From: Solimonas marina
Lineage (GTDB): Bacteria > Pseudomonadota > Gammaproteobacteria > Nevskiales > Nevskiaceae
Assembly (NCBI RefSeq): GCF_012241385.1
Contig: NZ_JAAVXB010000002.1
Coordinates: forward strand, 62,001 to 126,000
DNA length: 64,000 bases
Direction: 5' to 3'
The notes under the pieces were generated by a model. It saw only the letters and a program-made list of their open reading frames with translations. It had not been told where the DNA came from and did not search any database. Both the position numbers and the translations under genes were made by a program. How positions within the stretch are numbered: the first letter of the stretch is position 1; each line of letters starts with the position of its first letter. Below are positions 34,578 to 42,435 of the stretch, piece after piece.

Positions 34578-36908
34578 TCAGGCGGGTTGATACGAGGTGC
34601 CGAGCCGCTCCGGGCGCAGGTCTGGCTCGTCGCCGTGATGGCCGGTAGCGGCGAACAGCGCCGCATTGTCGGCGCCCAGTGCCGGACCGCGATGACGGAT
34701 CGCCGGGGCGACGCCATCGATACGAAACGGCACGCCGGGCAGGCGCAGGCCATCGACCGTCTGCCACCACGCGCGCGCCGCCAGTTGCGGGTCGGCGACG
34801 AGGTCGGCGGCGGTCGCCACCAGCGCCGCGGTGACGCCGGCCGCCTGCAGGCGTTCGACTGCGGCCTCGACCTCCTGCGTTCGGCTCCATACGGTGATCA
34901 AGGCATCGAGCGCGTCGTGATGTTGCTGGCGCCCGGCCAGATCGGCATAGCGCGGATCGTCGGCCAGGGCCGCGCCGCCGACGAGGTGTGCCAGCGCGCG
35001 CCACTCGGCATCGTCGCGGGCACTCAGCACCAGCCAGCGATCATCGCCGCCCGCCGCATAACAGCCCTGCGGTGCATAGCGTGCATCGCGGTTGCCGATC
35101 GGCGCCGGGTCGCGGCCGTCGCGGGCGGCGGCCGCGAACAGCGGCCCGACCAGCCAGCTCGTCGTTTCGAACTGCGACAGTTCTATGGCCTGACTGTGGC
35201 CGGTGCGCTCGCACTGCAGCAGGCCGAGCAGCGCCGCGGCGGCACCGAACATGCCGTTGATGGCGTCGACTTCGCGCACGCGATTTGGCAGGTGCGCGTT
35301 GTCGTAGGCGGTCAGCGTCTGCACGCCGCCCAGGGCTTCGAGCGTGCCGCCGTAGCCGCAGTACTGCGCGTACGGCCCGCTGCTGCCGAACGCCGGCATC
35401 GACAGCAGCACGATGTCGGGCTTGAGCGTGCGCAACCGGTCGTGGCCATAGCCGAGCGCCGCGTAGACGCCGGGCCGTGCGTTCTCGATGACGATGTCGG
35501 CGTCGCGGATCAACTGGTCGAGCACGTCGCGATGCGCGTCGAGTTTCAGGTCCAGCGTCAGCGAGCGCTTGCCGCGGTGCAGCTGCCAGAAGCGCGGATG
35601 CGTGTCGATGCGCGCCGGGTAACCGCCGCGCATGGTATCGAGCCGCTGCGGATATTCGATCTTGATGACCTCGGCGCCATAGTCGGCCATCAGCCGCGCG
35701 GCGTGCGGACCCGACCAGTCATGGGTCATGTCGATGACGCGCAGGTCGGTCAGCGGCGTGTCTGCCGGTGTCTGTACCGGTTGCGGGGCGATGGCGGCCA
35801 TGGTTTGCGCCGCCAGGCCGACGACGGCGTCCGGCTCGGGTGCGTCCGGCATCGGCGGCTCCGCCCACGGCATCGCAGCGGCGTGGAACGGCGCGCCGGG
35901 CAGGACCGCGGCGACACCGTCGGCGCGCTGCCGCGGAGCGAAGAAGCCGCGGGCCCGATGTTGCGGATCATCCAGTACGTCCTGCAGCGAGGCCAGATAA
36001 CCCCAGGCCATGCCCTGCGCTTGTCCAGCGTGGAAGATCGAGCGCTTGTCGTGGCGCCGCAACCACGGTTGCATCAGCGCTTCGGTGCGTTGGCGCTGGG
36101 CAATGCGCTGATCCATGCGTGCCAGTTCCGGCGCCAGCAGTTCCGGTGCCTCGAACAGCGCCGCCCCGCGCAGCCAGCGCCGGATCGGGCCGCCGACCAC
36201 GGCGGCCTGGCCGTCGGCGCACGGATAGGTACGCCACGGCACCATCGCGTGCTCGTCGTCATTGCGTCGCGCGAGCTTGCCGAGCGCCGTGTGTTCGGCG
36301 AGATGGGTTTCGATGTTCATCGCCGCGGCCTCGACGATGGACAGATCGATGGTCGCTCCGCGGCCGTCCTGCTCGCGGCGCCGCAGCGCCATCGCCGTCG
36401 CCGTGAGCGCGTGCAGGCCGGCACTGAGCTCGGCCATCGGCAGGCGCGCGTTGAGCGGTTCGCGACGGCCGTCGCCGGTGATCTGCATCAGGCCGGCGCG
36501 CGCGTAGAGCGTCAGGTCGCTGCTGCGGTGCAGCCGCTGCGGGCCGTTCTGCCCGAACGGCGTGATCTGCACCAGAATCAGCGCCGGATTCAGGGCGCGC
36601 AGCCGCGCGACGTCATAGCCCAGGTCGGCCAGCACCGCGCAACCCCAGCCCTCGAGCAGGACATCGGCGGCGGCGACGCGTGACTCGAAAGCAGCGCGAT
36701 CGGCCGCCTGCTCGAAGTCCAGCGTCAGGCGCCGCTTGGCACCATGCAGCCAGCACTCGGTATCGGCGTCATGATCGAAGCCGGCCAGCGCCGACGGTGC
36801 AGGAATCCGGGTGAGGTCGGCGCCAAAGCCGGCCAGCAGTTTTCCGCAAATGGCCGCGGCCACGTGACCGCTCAATTCGACGATCCGCAGATCGGCAAGT
36901 GCAGACAT
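34578..36908 (-). CDS. Tandem family III (CaiB/BaiF) CoA-transferase
   Basis: A 776-aa fusion of two family III CoA-transferase domains (about residues 1-370 and 385-765). Each begins with the typical LxDLRVIxxxxxxxGPxxxxxLADxGAEVIKIE-type fold: LADLRIVELSGHVAAAICGK in the first and LTDLRVIDMTHDWSGPHAAR in the second. The second half keeps the catalytic-type Asp in REVDAINGMFG (D548). The equivalent of the first half is PMAELSAGLHA with E160, so probably only the C-terminal half forms the acyl-enzyme. Such enzymes exchange CoA between carboxylic acids. The start ATG follows AGGAGGAG. The substrate is unknown; a role in feeding acyl-CoA to nearby synthases is conjecture. Confidence 0.88.
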   Translation of the reverse strand: MSALADLRIVELSGHVAAAICGKLLAGFGADLTRIPAPSALAGFDHDADTECWLHGAKRRLTLDFEQAADRAAFESRVAAADVLLEGWGCAVLADLGYDVARLRALNPALILVQITPFGQNGPQRLHRSSDLTLYARAGLMQITGDGRREPLNARLPMAELSAGLHALTATAMALRRREQDGRGATIDLSIVEAAAMNIETHLAEHTALGKLARRNDDEHAMVPWRTYPCADGQAAVVGGPIRRWLRGAALFEAPELLAPELARMDQRIAQRQRTEALMQPWLRRHDKRSIFHAGQAQGMAWGYLASLQDVLDDPQHRARGFFAPRQRADGVAAVLPGAPFHAAAMPWAEPPMPDAPEPDAVVGLAAQTMAAIAPQPVQTPADTPLTDLRVIDMTHDWSGPHAARLMADYGAEVIKIEYPQRLDTMRGGYPARIDTHPRFWQLHRGKRSLTLDLKLDAHRDVLDQLIRDADIVIENARPGVYAALGYGHDRLRTLKPDIVLLSMPAFGSSGPYAQYCGYGGTLEALGGVQTLTAYDNAHLPNRVREVDAINGMFGAAAALLGLLQCERTGHSQAIELSQFETTSWLVGPLFAAAARDGRDPAPIGNRDARYAPQGCYAAGGDDRWLVLSARDDAEWRALAHLVGGAALADDPRYADLAGRQQHHDALDALITVWSRTQEVEAAVERLQAAGVTAALVATAADLVADPQLAARAWWQTVDGLRLPGVPFRIDGVAPAIRHRGPALGADNAALFAATGHHGDEPDLRPERLGTSYQPA

Positions 36909-36959
36909 CGGCTCCTCCTACTTTCTTTCTTGTTCACGGGAGCCTGTGGTCCGGCCCCT

Positions 36960-37790
36960 CTATCGGTTCAGCAACGCGTCCAACTCACTCAGCACGGCAG
37001 CGGGGTGCGTGGCCGGAAAGAAGTGCCCGGCCTGCGGCACGTCGATGAAGCGTGCATCCGGCAGGTAACGCATCAGCGCATCGGCGCTGCGCCCGGCGCG
37101 GGTGTGTCCTGCGTACTGCAAAAGACAGGGCATTGTCAGTTTTGCATATTGCACGACGTCGGCGCCCGGCGTGCGGAAATCGGCGGCCAGGCTGGTGCCG
37201 TCGAGCAATGCCAGCCATTGCTTGGCGGCGCGAATGCCGCCACGGCCTTCGCCAAACGGCGTGAAGGCATCGCGCACGCCGAGTTCGATGCCGGCGACCT
37301 TGTGCCGGGCGGCGGCTTCGAGAAAGCGCATGCCGACTTCGGGTTCTTCGTCCCAGCCGTCGCCATCCTGCTTGGCGACGGCTTGCTCGAATGCGGTCAG
37401 ATGGTCGACGTCGGACAAGCGCAGCTGCGGTTGCAGGCGCTGGACGCGGGTATCGAGCAGGGCGAGGTGCGAGAAGCGCTGCGGGGCGGCGATCGCCGCC
37501 TCGAGTGCGATGGCGCCGCCATAGCTGTGGCCGACCAGCGCAGCGCGCTCGATGCCGAGCCGATCGAGCAGATCCAGCAGGTCGTCGGCCTGCTCGGTGG
37601 CGGTATAACCCTTGCTGGGTTTTTCACTATAGCCATGGCCGCGCAGGTCATATAGCGTGACGCGGTAGCGTTGTGCCAGCTGGGTGCCGACCGGGTACCA
37701 GAACGCGCGATTGGCGCCGAGTCCGTGCACGAGCACGATGTCGGGGCCGGCGCCGAGTTGCTGATGCGCGAGCTTTGGTCTGTCTGTCAC
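36960..37790 (-). CDS. Alpha/beta-fold hydrolase
   Basis: A 276-aa hydrolase with the oxyanion strand IVLVHGLGANRAFWYPVG, the cap-entry motif YDLRGHGYSEKP, the nucleophile elbow VGHSYGGAIAL (Ser about 98) and the catalytic His in PQAGHFFPATHP near the end. Asp contexts (LLQYAGHTRAGRSAD) replace the more usual GxxD strand. There is no signal peptide, so it is cytosolic. The start is a GTG at 37788-37790. It lies 51 bp from the CoA-transferase gene on the same strand, in the order hydrolase then transferase. It could be a thioesterase or esterase for the biosynthetic cluster; that is inference. Confidence 0.85.
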   Translation of the reverse strand: MTDRPKLAHQQLGAGPDIVLVHGLGANRAFWYPVGTQLAQRYRVTLYDLRGHGYSEKPSKGYTATEQADDLLDLLDRLGIERAALVGHSYGGAIALEAAIAAPQRFSHLALLDTRVQRLQPQLRLSDVDHLTAFEQAVAKQDGDGWDEEPEVGMRFLEAAARHKVAGIELGVRDAFTPFGEGRGGIRAAKQWLALLDGTSLAADFRTPGADVVQYAKLTMPCLLQYAGHTRAGRSADALMRYLPDARFIDVPQAGHFFPATHPAAVLSELDALLNR

Positions 37791-37803
37791 GTTGCTGCCT
37801 TAA

Positions 37804-37817
37804 TGTTCGGGGGAACA
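37804..37817. promoter_or_regulatory. TGTTC-N4-GAACA inverted repeat between divergent genes
   Basis: Perfect five-base arms with a GGGG spacer lie 14 bp from the hydrolase GTG and 63 bp from the methyltransferase ATG. The position suits a shared operator, but such a short repeat could be chance. Confidence 0.25.
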
Positions 37818-37879
37818 CGGGGTTGGCGATGAGGATTGCGGCGGTAGCTGCCGGCAAGTCCAACTTGGGGGTAAAGGAA

Positions 37880-38716
37880 ATGAGTACAGGGGACTACTCG
37901 GCGCATACACAGGATGTGATCGAGCACTATCGGCGGCGGCATACCGTGCGTGGCGATCTGTTCGGTGAGCAGCCGTTTGCCAACTACGGGTACTGGACAC
38001 GCGACGGCATGACCATCGAGCAGGCCGCCGAGGCCCTGACTCAGCTGGTCGCCAGCAGCGCCGGACTCGGACCGGGTGATCGCGTGCTCGACGTCGGCTG
38101 CGGCTACGGCGCCGGCGCCGTGTCGTACATGCGGCGCTGCCAGCCGGATGCGATCGTCGGTATCGACGTCACGGACATTCGCATCGACGAAGGGCAGCGC
38201 TACGTCGCACGACATGGCTTCGCCGAGCGGATCGAGCTGCAGCTTGGCGACGCGACCAAGATGGCGTTTGCGGACGCCAGCTTCGACAAAGTGGTGTCCG
38301 TCGAATGTGCCTTCCATTTCGATACGCGCCGCGATTTTCTGCGTGAGGCGGCGCGGGTGCTGGTCCCGGGCGGGACGCTGACGCTGACCGACATGATTCC
38401 GCGCCGCGGCGTCGATCCGCGCGCCTATCTGCGCGGTCGGCCGATTCCCAACGGCGGCATCTGTCTCGACAATCTGGCCAATGCCTATGACGCCGACGTT
38501 TACGCCGGCCACCTGCGCGAGGCCGGCTTCACCCATATCCGCATCGAATCGATCATCGACTGGACGCGCATGCGCTTCGTCGACGCGCTGCAAGCGCTGG
38601 CGAGCGCGGTCGTCGGCGAGCGGCAGGAGCAGCTGCGCCGCGCGGTCGCCAATCTTCGCCACCACATCGACTGCGGCGAGGACTACGTGCTGGTCGTCGC
38701 GCGTCGCGGGCGCTGA
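37880..38716 (+). CDS. SAM-dependent class I methyltransferase (lipid/sterol or natural-product type)
   Basis: A 278-aa methyltransferase with motif I VLDVGCGYGAGAVSYM (about residue 72), the acidic post-motif GIDVTD, the motif II/III region AFADASFDKVVSVECAFHFD and VLVPGGTLTLTDMIP. The N-terminal FANYGYWTRDGMTIEQAAEA is typical of the UbiE/tocopherol/cyclopropane-like methyltransferases acting on hydrophobic small molecules. The start ATG is chosen for its AAAGGA site; an ATG at 37830 would add 17 residues. It is divergent from the hydrolase and convergent with the acyltransferase operon. It may tailor the product of the megasynthases. Confidence 0.85.
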   Translation: MSTGDYSAHTQDVIEHYRRRHTVRGDLFGEQPFANYGYWTRDGMTIEQAAEALTQLVASSAGLGPGDRVLDVGCGYGAGAVSYMRRCQPDAIVGIDVTDIRIDEGQRYVARHGFAERIELQLGDATKMAFADASFDKVVSVECAFHFDTRRDFLREAARVLVPGGTLTLTDMIPRRGVDPRAYLRGRPIPNGGICLDNLANAYDADVYAGHLREAGFTHIRIESIIDWTRMRFVDALQALASAVVGERQEQLRRAVANLRHHIDCGEDYVLVVARRGR

Positions 38717-38778
38717 GTCCCGGCGCTGCGAGGCGCTGCGAAGCGGGCGGGGCGACAACCGCAGCAAGACGGCGTCCC

Positions 38779-39573
38779 TCAGGCGAAGAACAGCGGCTTG
38801 TCGAGCGGCTTGATCCGGGCGCGCTCGCCGCCAACGCTGATCTGATAGGTATCCGGACGCAGTGGCTGCAGTTCGCCGAGCGCGAGGCGTTCTTCGAAGA
38901 AGTCGAGCGTGGCTTCAACCTTGCTGAAGTCGACGCGCTGCTTGAACGGTGCCAGGTCGTAACGCCACCACTGCAGTTTCAGAAAACGTTCGACGAATTT
39001 TTCGGCAAAGCGCAGGCGTAGCAGCCGCGCCGGCGAGCCGACCATTACCGCATATGGCGGCACGTCTCGGGTGACGACACTGCGCGCGCCGATCAAGGCG
39101 CCGTCGCCGATGGTGACACCGCGCTTGATGAAGGTGCCGGCCCCGATGTACGCCTCATGGCCGATCACCGTCAGGTTGGGCACCGTCGCGACGAAACCGG
39201 GATCTTCGAGTTCGCCCGGCGCCAGCCGCTCGAAATCGGGCAGCAGATAGATGCCGGGCATGTAGCGCGGCCGCGTGAACGCGTAGGGGTGCGAGCTGAA
39301 CCAGTCGGTCGGATGCTCGGGTGGTCCGATCACCGAGCCTTCGCCGATCTGCGAGTAGCGGCCTAGCCGTGTGCGGTAGACGCTGGTGTCGCCGGCCGCG
39401 TTGAAGAACGCGAACGCGCCGACCTGACAGTCCTTGAGACGATGCCCCTGCAGATAGGCCGGCCGTTCGTACTGCACCGTGCCGCGCAGCTTGCTGGTCT
39501 GGTTGACCAGCAAGCCGTACGGCAGGAAATCGGGGTTCGGCGGATTTTCTCCACGAAACGGAAATTCCGTCAT
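38779..39573 (-). CDS. Left-handed beta-helix (hexapeptide) acyltransferase, CatB/Vat-like, copy 1
   Basis: A 264-aa hexapeptide-repeat protein. Repeats are visible as GAFAFFNAAGDTSVYRTRLG, GRYSQIGEGSVIGPPEHP and AYIGAGTFIKRGVTIGDGAL-IGARSVVTRDV. The catalytic His of CatB/Vat-type enzymes probably corresponds to the one in PPEHPTDWF (about residue 86). The C-terminal part, with [20 protein letters not shown], is shared with its paralogue at 39832-40662. The usual acyl donor is acetyl-CoA; the neighbouring ACP raises the possibility of an acyl-ACP donor. The start is the ATG before TEFPFRGENPP. It is the last gene of the minus-strand operon, 35 bp after the ACP gene. Confidence 0.85.
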   Translation of the reverse strand: MTEFPFRGENPPNPDFLPYGLLVNQTSKLRGTVQYERPAYLQGHRLKDCQVGAFAFFNAAGDTSVYRTRLGRYSQIGEGSVIGPPEHPTDWFSSHPYAFTRPRYMPGIYLLPDFERLAPGELEDPGFVATVPNLTVIGHEAYIGAGTFIKRGVTIGDGALIGARSVVTRDVPPYAVMVGSPARLLRLRFAEKFVERFLKLQWWRYDLAPFKQRVDFSKVEATLDFFEERLALGELQPLRPDTYQISVGGERARIKPLDKPLFFA

Positions 39574-39608
39574 TGCAGTGGCTCCAGGCGTGCGGGGGAG
39601 AGACACGC

Positions 39609-39902
39609 TCAGAGCGACAGCGACGGCACGGTGACTTCGAGGAAGTCGGCGATCTGCCCGAGCGACAAATCGTCGACGTAACGGCCGTCCTTCATCAGCA
39701 GTTTGTCGAATGGCGTCTTGCTGATGCCCAGCTCTTCTTCAACCGCAACGATGAACTGGATGATGTCGATCGACTCGAAGCCCAGGTCGCCGAGCAGCTT
39801 GGTGTCGCGGCCGATCTCGCCTTCGTATTCGTTATCCCAGTCCTGCGTGAAGTCCTGAACGAGGGGCAGCAGCTTTTGAAAGATTTGGTCGCTCGTGGCC
39901 AT
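39609..39902 (-). CDS. Stand-alone acyl carrier protein
   Basis: A 97-aa acidic four-helix protein with the phosphopantetheine site [19 protein letters not shown] (Ser about 44). GFES replaces the common GxDS. The pattern [14 protein letters not shown] is that of discrete carrier proteins in secondary metabolism. The gene starts inside the upstream acyltransferase gene (71-bp overlap in another frame) and has no clear ribosome-binding site, so translation is probably coupled. It sits between two paralogous hexapeptide acyltransferases, which points to transfer of an ACP-bound acyl group. The PPTase domain of the nearby megasynthase could activate it. Confidence 0.9.
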   Translation of the reverse strand: MATSDQIFQKLLPLVQDFTQDWDNEYEGEIGRDTKLLGDLGFESIDIIQFIVAVEEELGISKTPFDKLLMKDGRYVDDLSLGQIADFLEVTVPSLSL

Positions 39903-40662
39903 GAGGGGGTGGTGGCAATGGGTGGTGGAAGAACAGCGGTTGCGGCAGCTTCTTGATCGCGAAGTTGTCGGCACTGCGCGTGACGCAGTAGCTGTCCGGG
40001 ATCAGTGGCTGCAGCTGGCCGTCGGCAGCACGCGCTTCGAGGAAATCGAGCGCTGCCTCGACGGCACGAAAATCAATCTGGTTCTTGAATGGTGCCAGAT
40101 CGTAACGCCACCACTGCAGCTTGAGAAAGCGCGCAATGATGGCATCGGAAAAGCGCATGCGGATCACACGCGCCGGCGAGCCGGCGACGATGGCATACGG
40201 CGGGACGTCCTTGGTGACGACGCTACCGGCGCCGACCACGGCACCGGCGCCGACGGTCACGCCGCGACGCACGATGACGCCGGCACACAGATACGCCTCG
40301 TGCTCGATGATGGTGTCGCTCGGTACGGTGTCGACGTACGACGGTCCCGGCTGTGCGTCCGGGGCCATGCGTGCGAAGTCCGGCAGCTGGTAGAGGTTGG
40401 GCATGTACGCCGGCCGCGTGAACGCGATCGGATGCGTACTGAACCAGTCGAGTGGATGCTCCGGTGCGCCGACGATCACCGATTCGGCGATCTGCGCGTA
40501 GCGGCCGAAGTGGGCGCGGTACGCGCTGGTGACGCCGGCTGAATTGAAATACGTGAACGCGCCGATCACCGACGCGCGTGCGTCGGCGATCAGCCCATGC
40601 GCTTTCAGATCAAGCATCGCGTTCGTCACGTTCGCGGCCGTTCCAACCGTTTCGTTGCCCAT
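39832..40662 (-). CDS. Left-handed beta-helix (hexapeptide) acyltransferase, copy 2
   Basis: A 276-aa paralogue of the acyltransferase at 38779-39573. It shares [37 protein letters not shown], the repeat array [31 protein letters not shown], and [20 protein letters not shown]. The candidate catalytic His is in APEHPLDWF. The start ATG at 40662 has AGGAGAGGGGA immediately upstream; an earlier in-frame ATG at 40698 would miss it. The last 24 residues (a Pro/His-rich tail, then [18 protein letters not shown]) are encoded over the start of the ACP gene and look unlike the family. They may be an accidental extension kept for translational coupling. Confidence 0.85.
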   Translation of the reverse strand: MGNETVGTAANVTNAMLDLKAHGLIADARASVIGAFTYFNSAGVTSAYRAHFGRYAQIAESVIVGAPEHPLDWFSTHPIAFTRPAYMPNLYQLPDFARMAPDAQPGPSYVDTVPSDTIIEHEAYLCAGVIVRRGVTVGAGAVVGAGSVVTKDVPPYAIVAGSPARVIRMRFSDAIIARFLKLQWWRYDLAPFKNQIDFRAVEAALDFLEARAADGQLQPLIPDSYCVTRSADNFAIKKLPQPLFFHHPLPPPPHGHERPNLSKAAAPRSGLHAGLG

Positions 40663-40735
40663 TCCCCTCTCCTGTTTCTTGTTTCGGATCGTCGGCATCT
40701 AGCGCACCGTGATCCGTCGGCCGGCGTCCGGCCTG

Positions 40736-40764
40736 CCCGGCAGCCGCATGATGCGGCTGCCGGG
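40736..40764 (-). other. Perfect 14-bp-arm inverted repeat between operon genes
   Basis: CCCGGCAGCCGCAT and ATGCGGCTGCCGGG are separated by one base, just after the stop of the AP-superfamily gene and 74 bp before the acyltransferase start. There is no T tract on the minus strand, so it is not a typical terminator. It may stabilise or process the polycistronic mRNA and set the ratio between the synthase genes and the downstream acyltransferase/ACP genes. Confidence 0.6.
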
Positions 40765-40772
40765 ATCCAGCG

Positions 40773-42392
40773 CTACTCCATGTAGCCGAGCATCTGCAGC
40801 TGCTCGATCATCTTCTGCTTCTCGGTGGCATCCATGTCGTCGGCCTTCTCGGCGTCGCGTTCCAGGCGCGTCTTCGCACCCTTCTTGACCGGATGTTCGG
40901 CCCACCATTCCGGCGTGAAGAACGCCTGCGGGACTTCGCCTTCGAGATCCGACGGCACCGACGTGCCGAGGCTGTAGAGCAGCGTCGACGTGACGTCGAC
41001 GATCTTCAGGCGATCGACCATGCCGGCCTTGGCGATGCCGTTGCCGTAGGCCATGAAGATGCCGTCCGGATGATGCGTGCCGGCCGCATGCGGGCGCTGC
41101 ACGACGACCGGCTTGAGGTTGCGGATCGACACGAAGCCGTTGTCGCGCAGCACCAGCGTCAGGTCGCAGGCGCGGTCCATGTGCTGACCCGGGAACCATT
41201 CGTCGCGCTTGAGCACGTCGACCACGACCGGCTCGCCGAATTCGTTGCGCAGCTTCTTCAGATCCTCGATCAGCTTTTCGCGGAAGCTGTCGTACTGTTC
41301 CGGCGGCACGCCGTGATCGCCCGGCTTTTCGGCGACGCGGATGTGAATGCCGTTCGACGACGGCGTGCGGCAATACGCCGTGGTGCCGCTCCAGTCGAGA
41401 TTGGCGAAGTTGGCCGCTTCGCGACGCATCGCCATCTCCGAGCCGTCGGATTCGGCCCACTTCAGATAGCCCAGTTCTTCGAGGTAGGCGTTGATGCGCA
41501 GCACTTCGGTCGACGCGGTAAAGCCATGGTCGGACGCGAAGAAGACCTGCGCGTCGGGGCCGGCCAGCGTCACCAGCGTTTCGATGTAGCGATCGAGATT
41601 GCTGAAGTACTCGAGCACGACTTCGCGCATCAGCTTGTCGTGCCCCTGCGGGTTTTCCGGCAGGATGTTCGGGTCCAGCCACGGCCAGGCCTGATGCTGG
41701 ATCTTGTCGGTGCCGTCGAACATCACCGCCATCAAGTCCGGCGCGTCGGTCTTGAGCACGTATTCGGCAATGCGGAACCACTGTTCCTCACGCGGCAGGT
41801 GATAGCGCACCCACTTGTGCGTTTCTTCCGGCGACAGCGAATCCATCGCCTGCTGTTCGTTCTCGAAATCCCAGGCCAGTTCCTTCGGATCGAAACCTTC
41901 GACGTCGCTCTTGAGGCGCTCGAACAGCTCGCGCGGATGCGTGTTGCGGCGCAGATGCTTGGCCGGGGTGAAGCCGGGAATCACGGCGCCGTTGATGTTC
42001 TTCGGCGGCGGCGCGGTCAGCGGGAAGTTCAGCGCCGCGCAGCTCATCTTCTTGCGCGTCAGCATCGACCAGATCATTTCCGAGTCGACGTCGCGCGAGT
42101 CGTACAGCGTCCAATAAACCTCACCGCCCTTGTCTTCGGCGCGGATGAAGTCGAAGACGCCGTGTTCGCCGGGGCCCTTGCCGGTCATCAGCGAGGTCCA
42201 GGCCGGCGGCGTCAGCGGATTCGGTGTCGAGCGCAGCTTGGCGCGGACACCGTTTTCCATGATCTTCTTCATGAACGGCATCGTGATGCCGGTGCCCGGA
42301 ATGTCGCGGATCATCTCGTCGAGCACGGTGAAGGTGCAGCCGTCGAGGCCGATGAAGAGGGTCTTGGTCTTGCGGGGGAGTGCGGCGTTCAT
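40773..42392 (-). CDS. Alkaline-phosphatase-superfamily phosphodiesterase/phosphotransferase-like enzyme
   Basis: A 539-aa metalloenzyme of the type I phosphodiesterase/nucleotide pyrophosphatase group. The first metal ligand is in LFIGLDGCTF (D17). The nucleophile is probably T61 in NPLTPPAWTSLMTG, equivalent to the Thr of NPP enzymes. Later ligands appear in VMFDGTDKIQHQAWPWL, VFFASDHGF and GTHHPDGIFMAYG. There is no signal peptide, so it is cytosolic, unlike most phosphatases of this fold. The end is highly charged. It lies 43 bp downstream of the 1622-aa synthase, in the same operon. It could transfer or remove a phospho-group on the lipid product or on phosphopantetheine; that is inference. 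Confidence 0.85.
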   Translation of the reverse strand: MNAALPRKTKTLFIGLDGCTFTVLDEMIRDIPGTGITMPFMKKIMENGVRAKLRSTPNPLTPPAWTSLMTGKGPGEHGVFDFIRAEDKGGEVYWTLYDSRDVDSEMIWSMLTRKKMSCAALNFPLTAPPPKNINGAVIPGFTPAKHLRRNTHPRELFERLKSDVEGFDPKELAWDFENEQQAMDSLSPEETHKWVRYHLPREEQWFRIAEYVLKTDAPDLMAVMFDGTDKIQHQAWPWLDPNILPENPQGHDKLMREVVLEYFSNLDRYIETLVTLAGPDAQVFFASDHGFTASTEVLRINAYLEELGYLKWAESDGSEMAMRREAANFANLDWSGTTAYCRTPSSNGIHIRVAEKPGDHGVPPEQYDSFREKLIEDLKKLRNEFGEPVVVDVLKRDEWFPGQHMDRACDLTLVLRDNGFVSIRNLKPVVVQRPHAAGTHHPDGIFMAYGNGIAKAGMVDRLKIVDVTSTLLYSLGTSVPSDLEGEVPQAFFTPEWWAEHPVKKGAKTRLERDAEKADDMDATEKQKMIEQLQMLGYME

Positions 42393-42435
42393 GTCGTTTC
42401 CTGCGTTTTCGGCATTGATAGGGACGGCATTAAGG

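Noticed and set aside
37804-37817. TGTTC-N4-GAACA as a LexA (SOS) box
   Set aside because: Gammaproteobacterial LexA boxes are CTGT-N8-ACAG, and the Gram-positive type is GAAC-N4-GTTC with arms in the opposite order.
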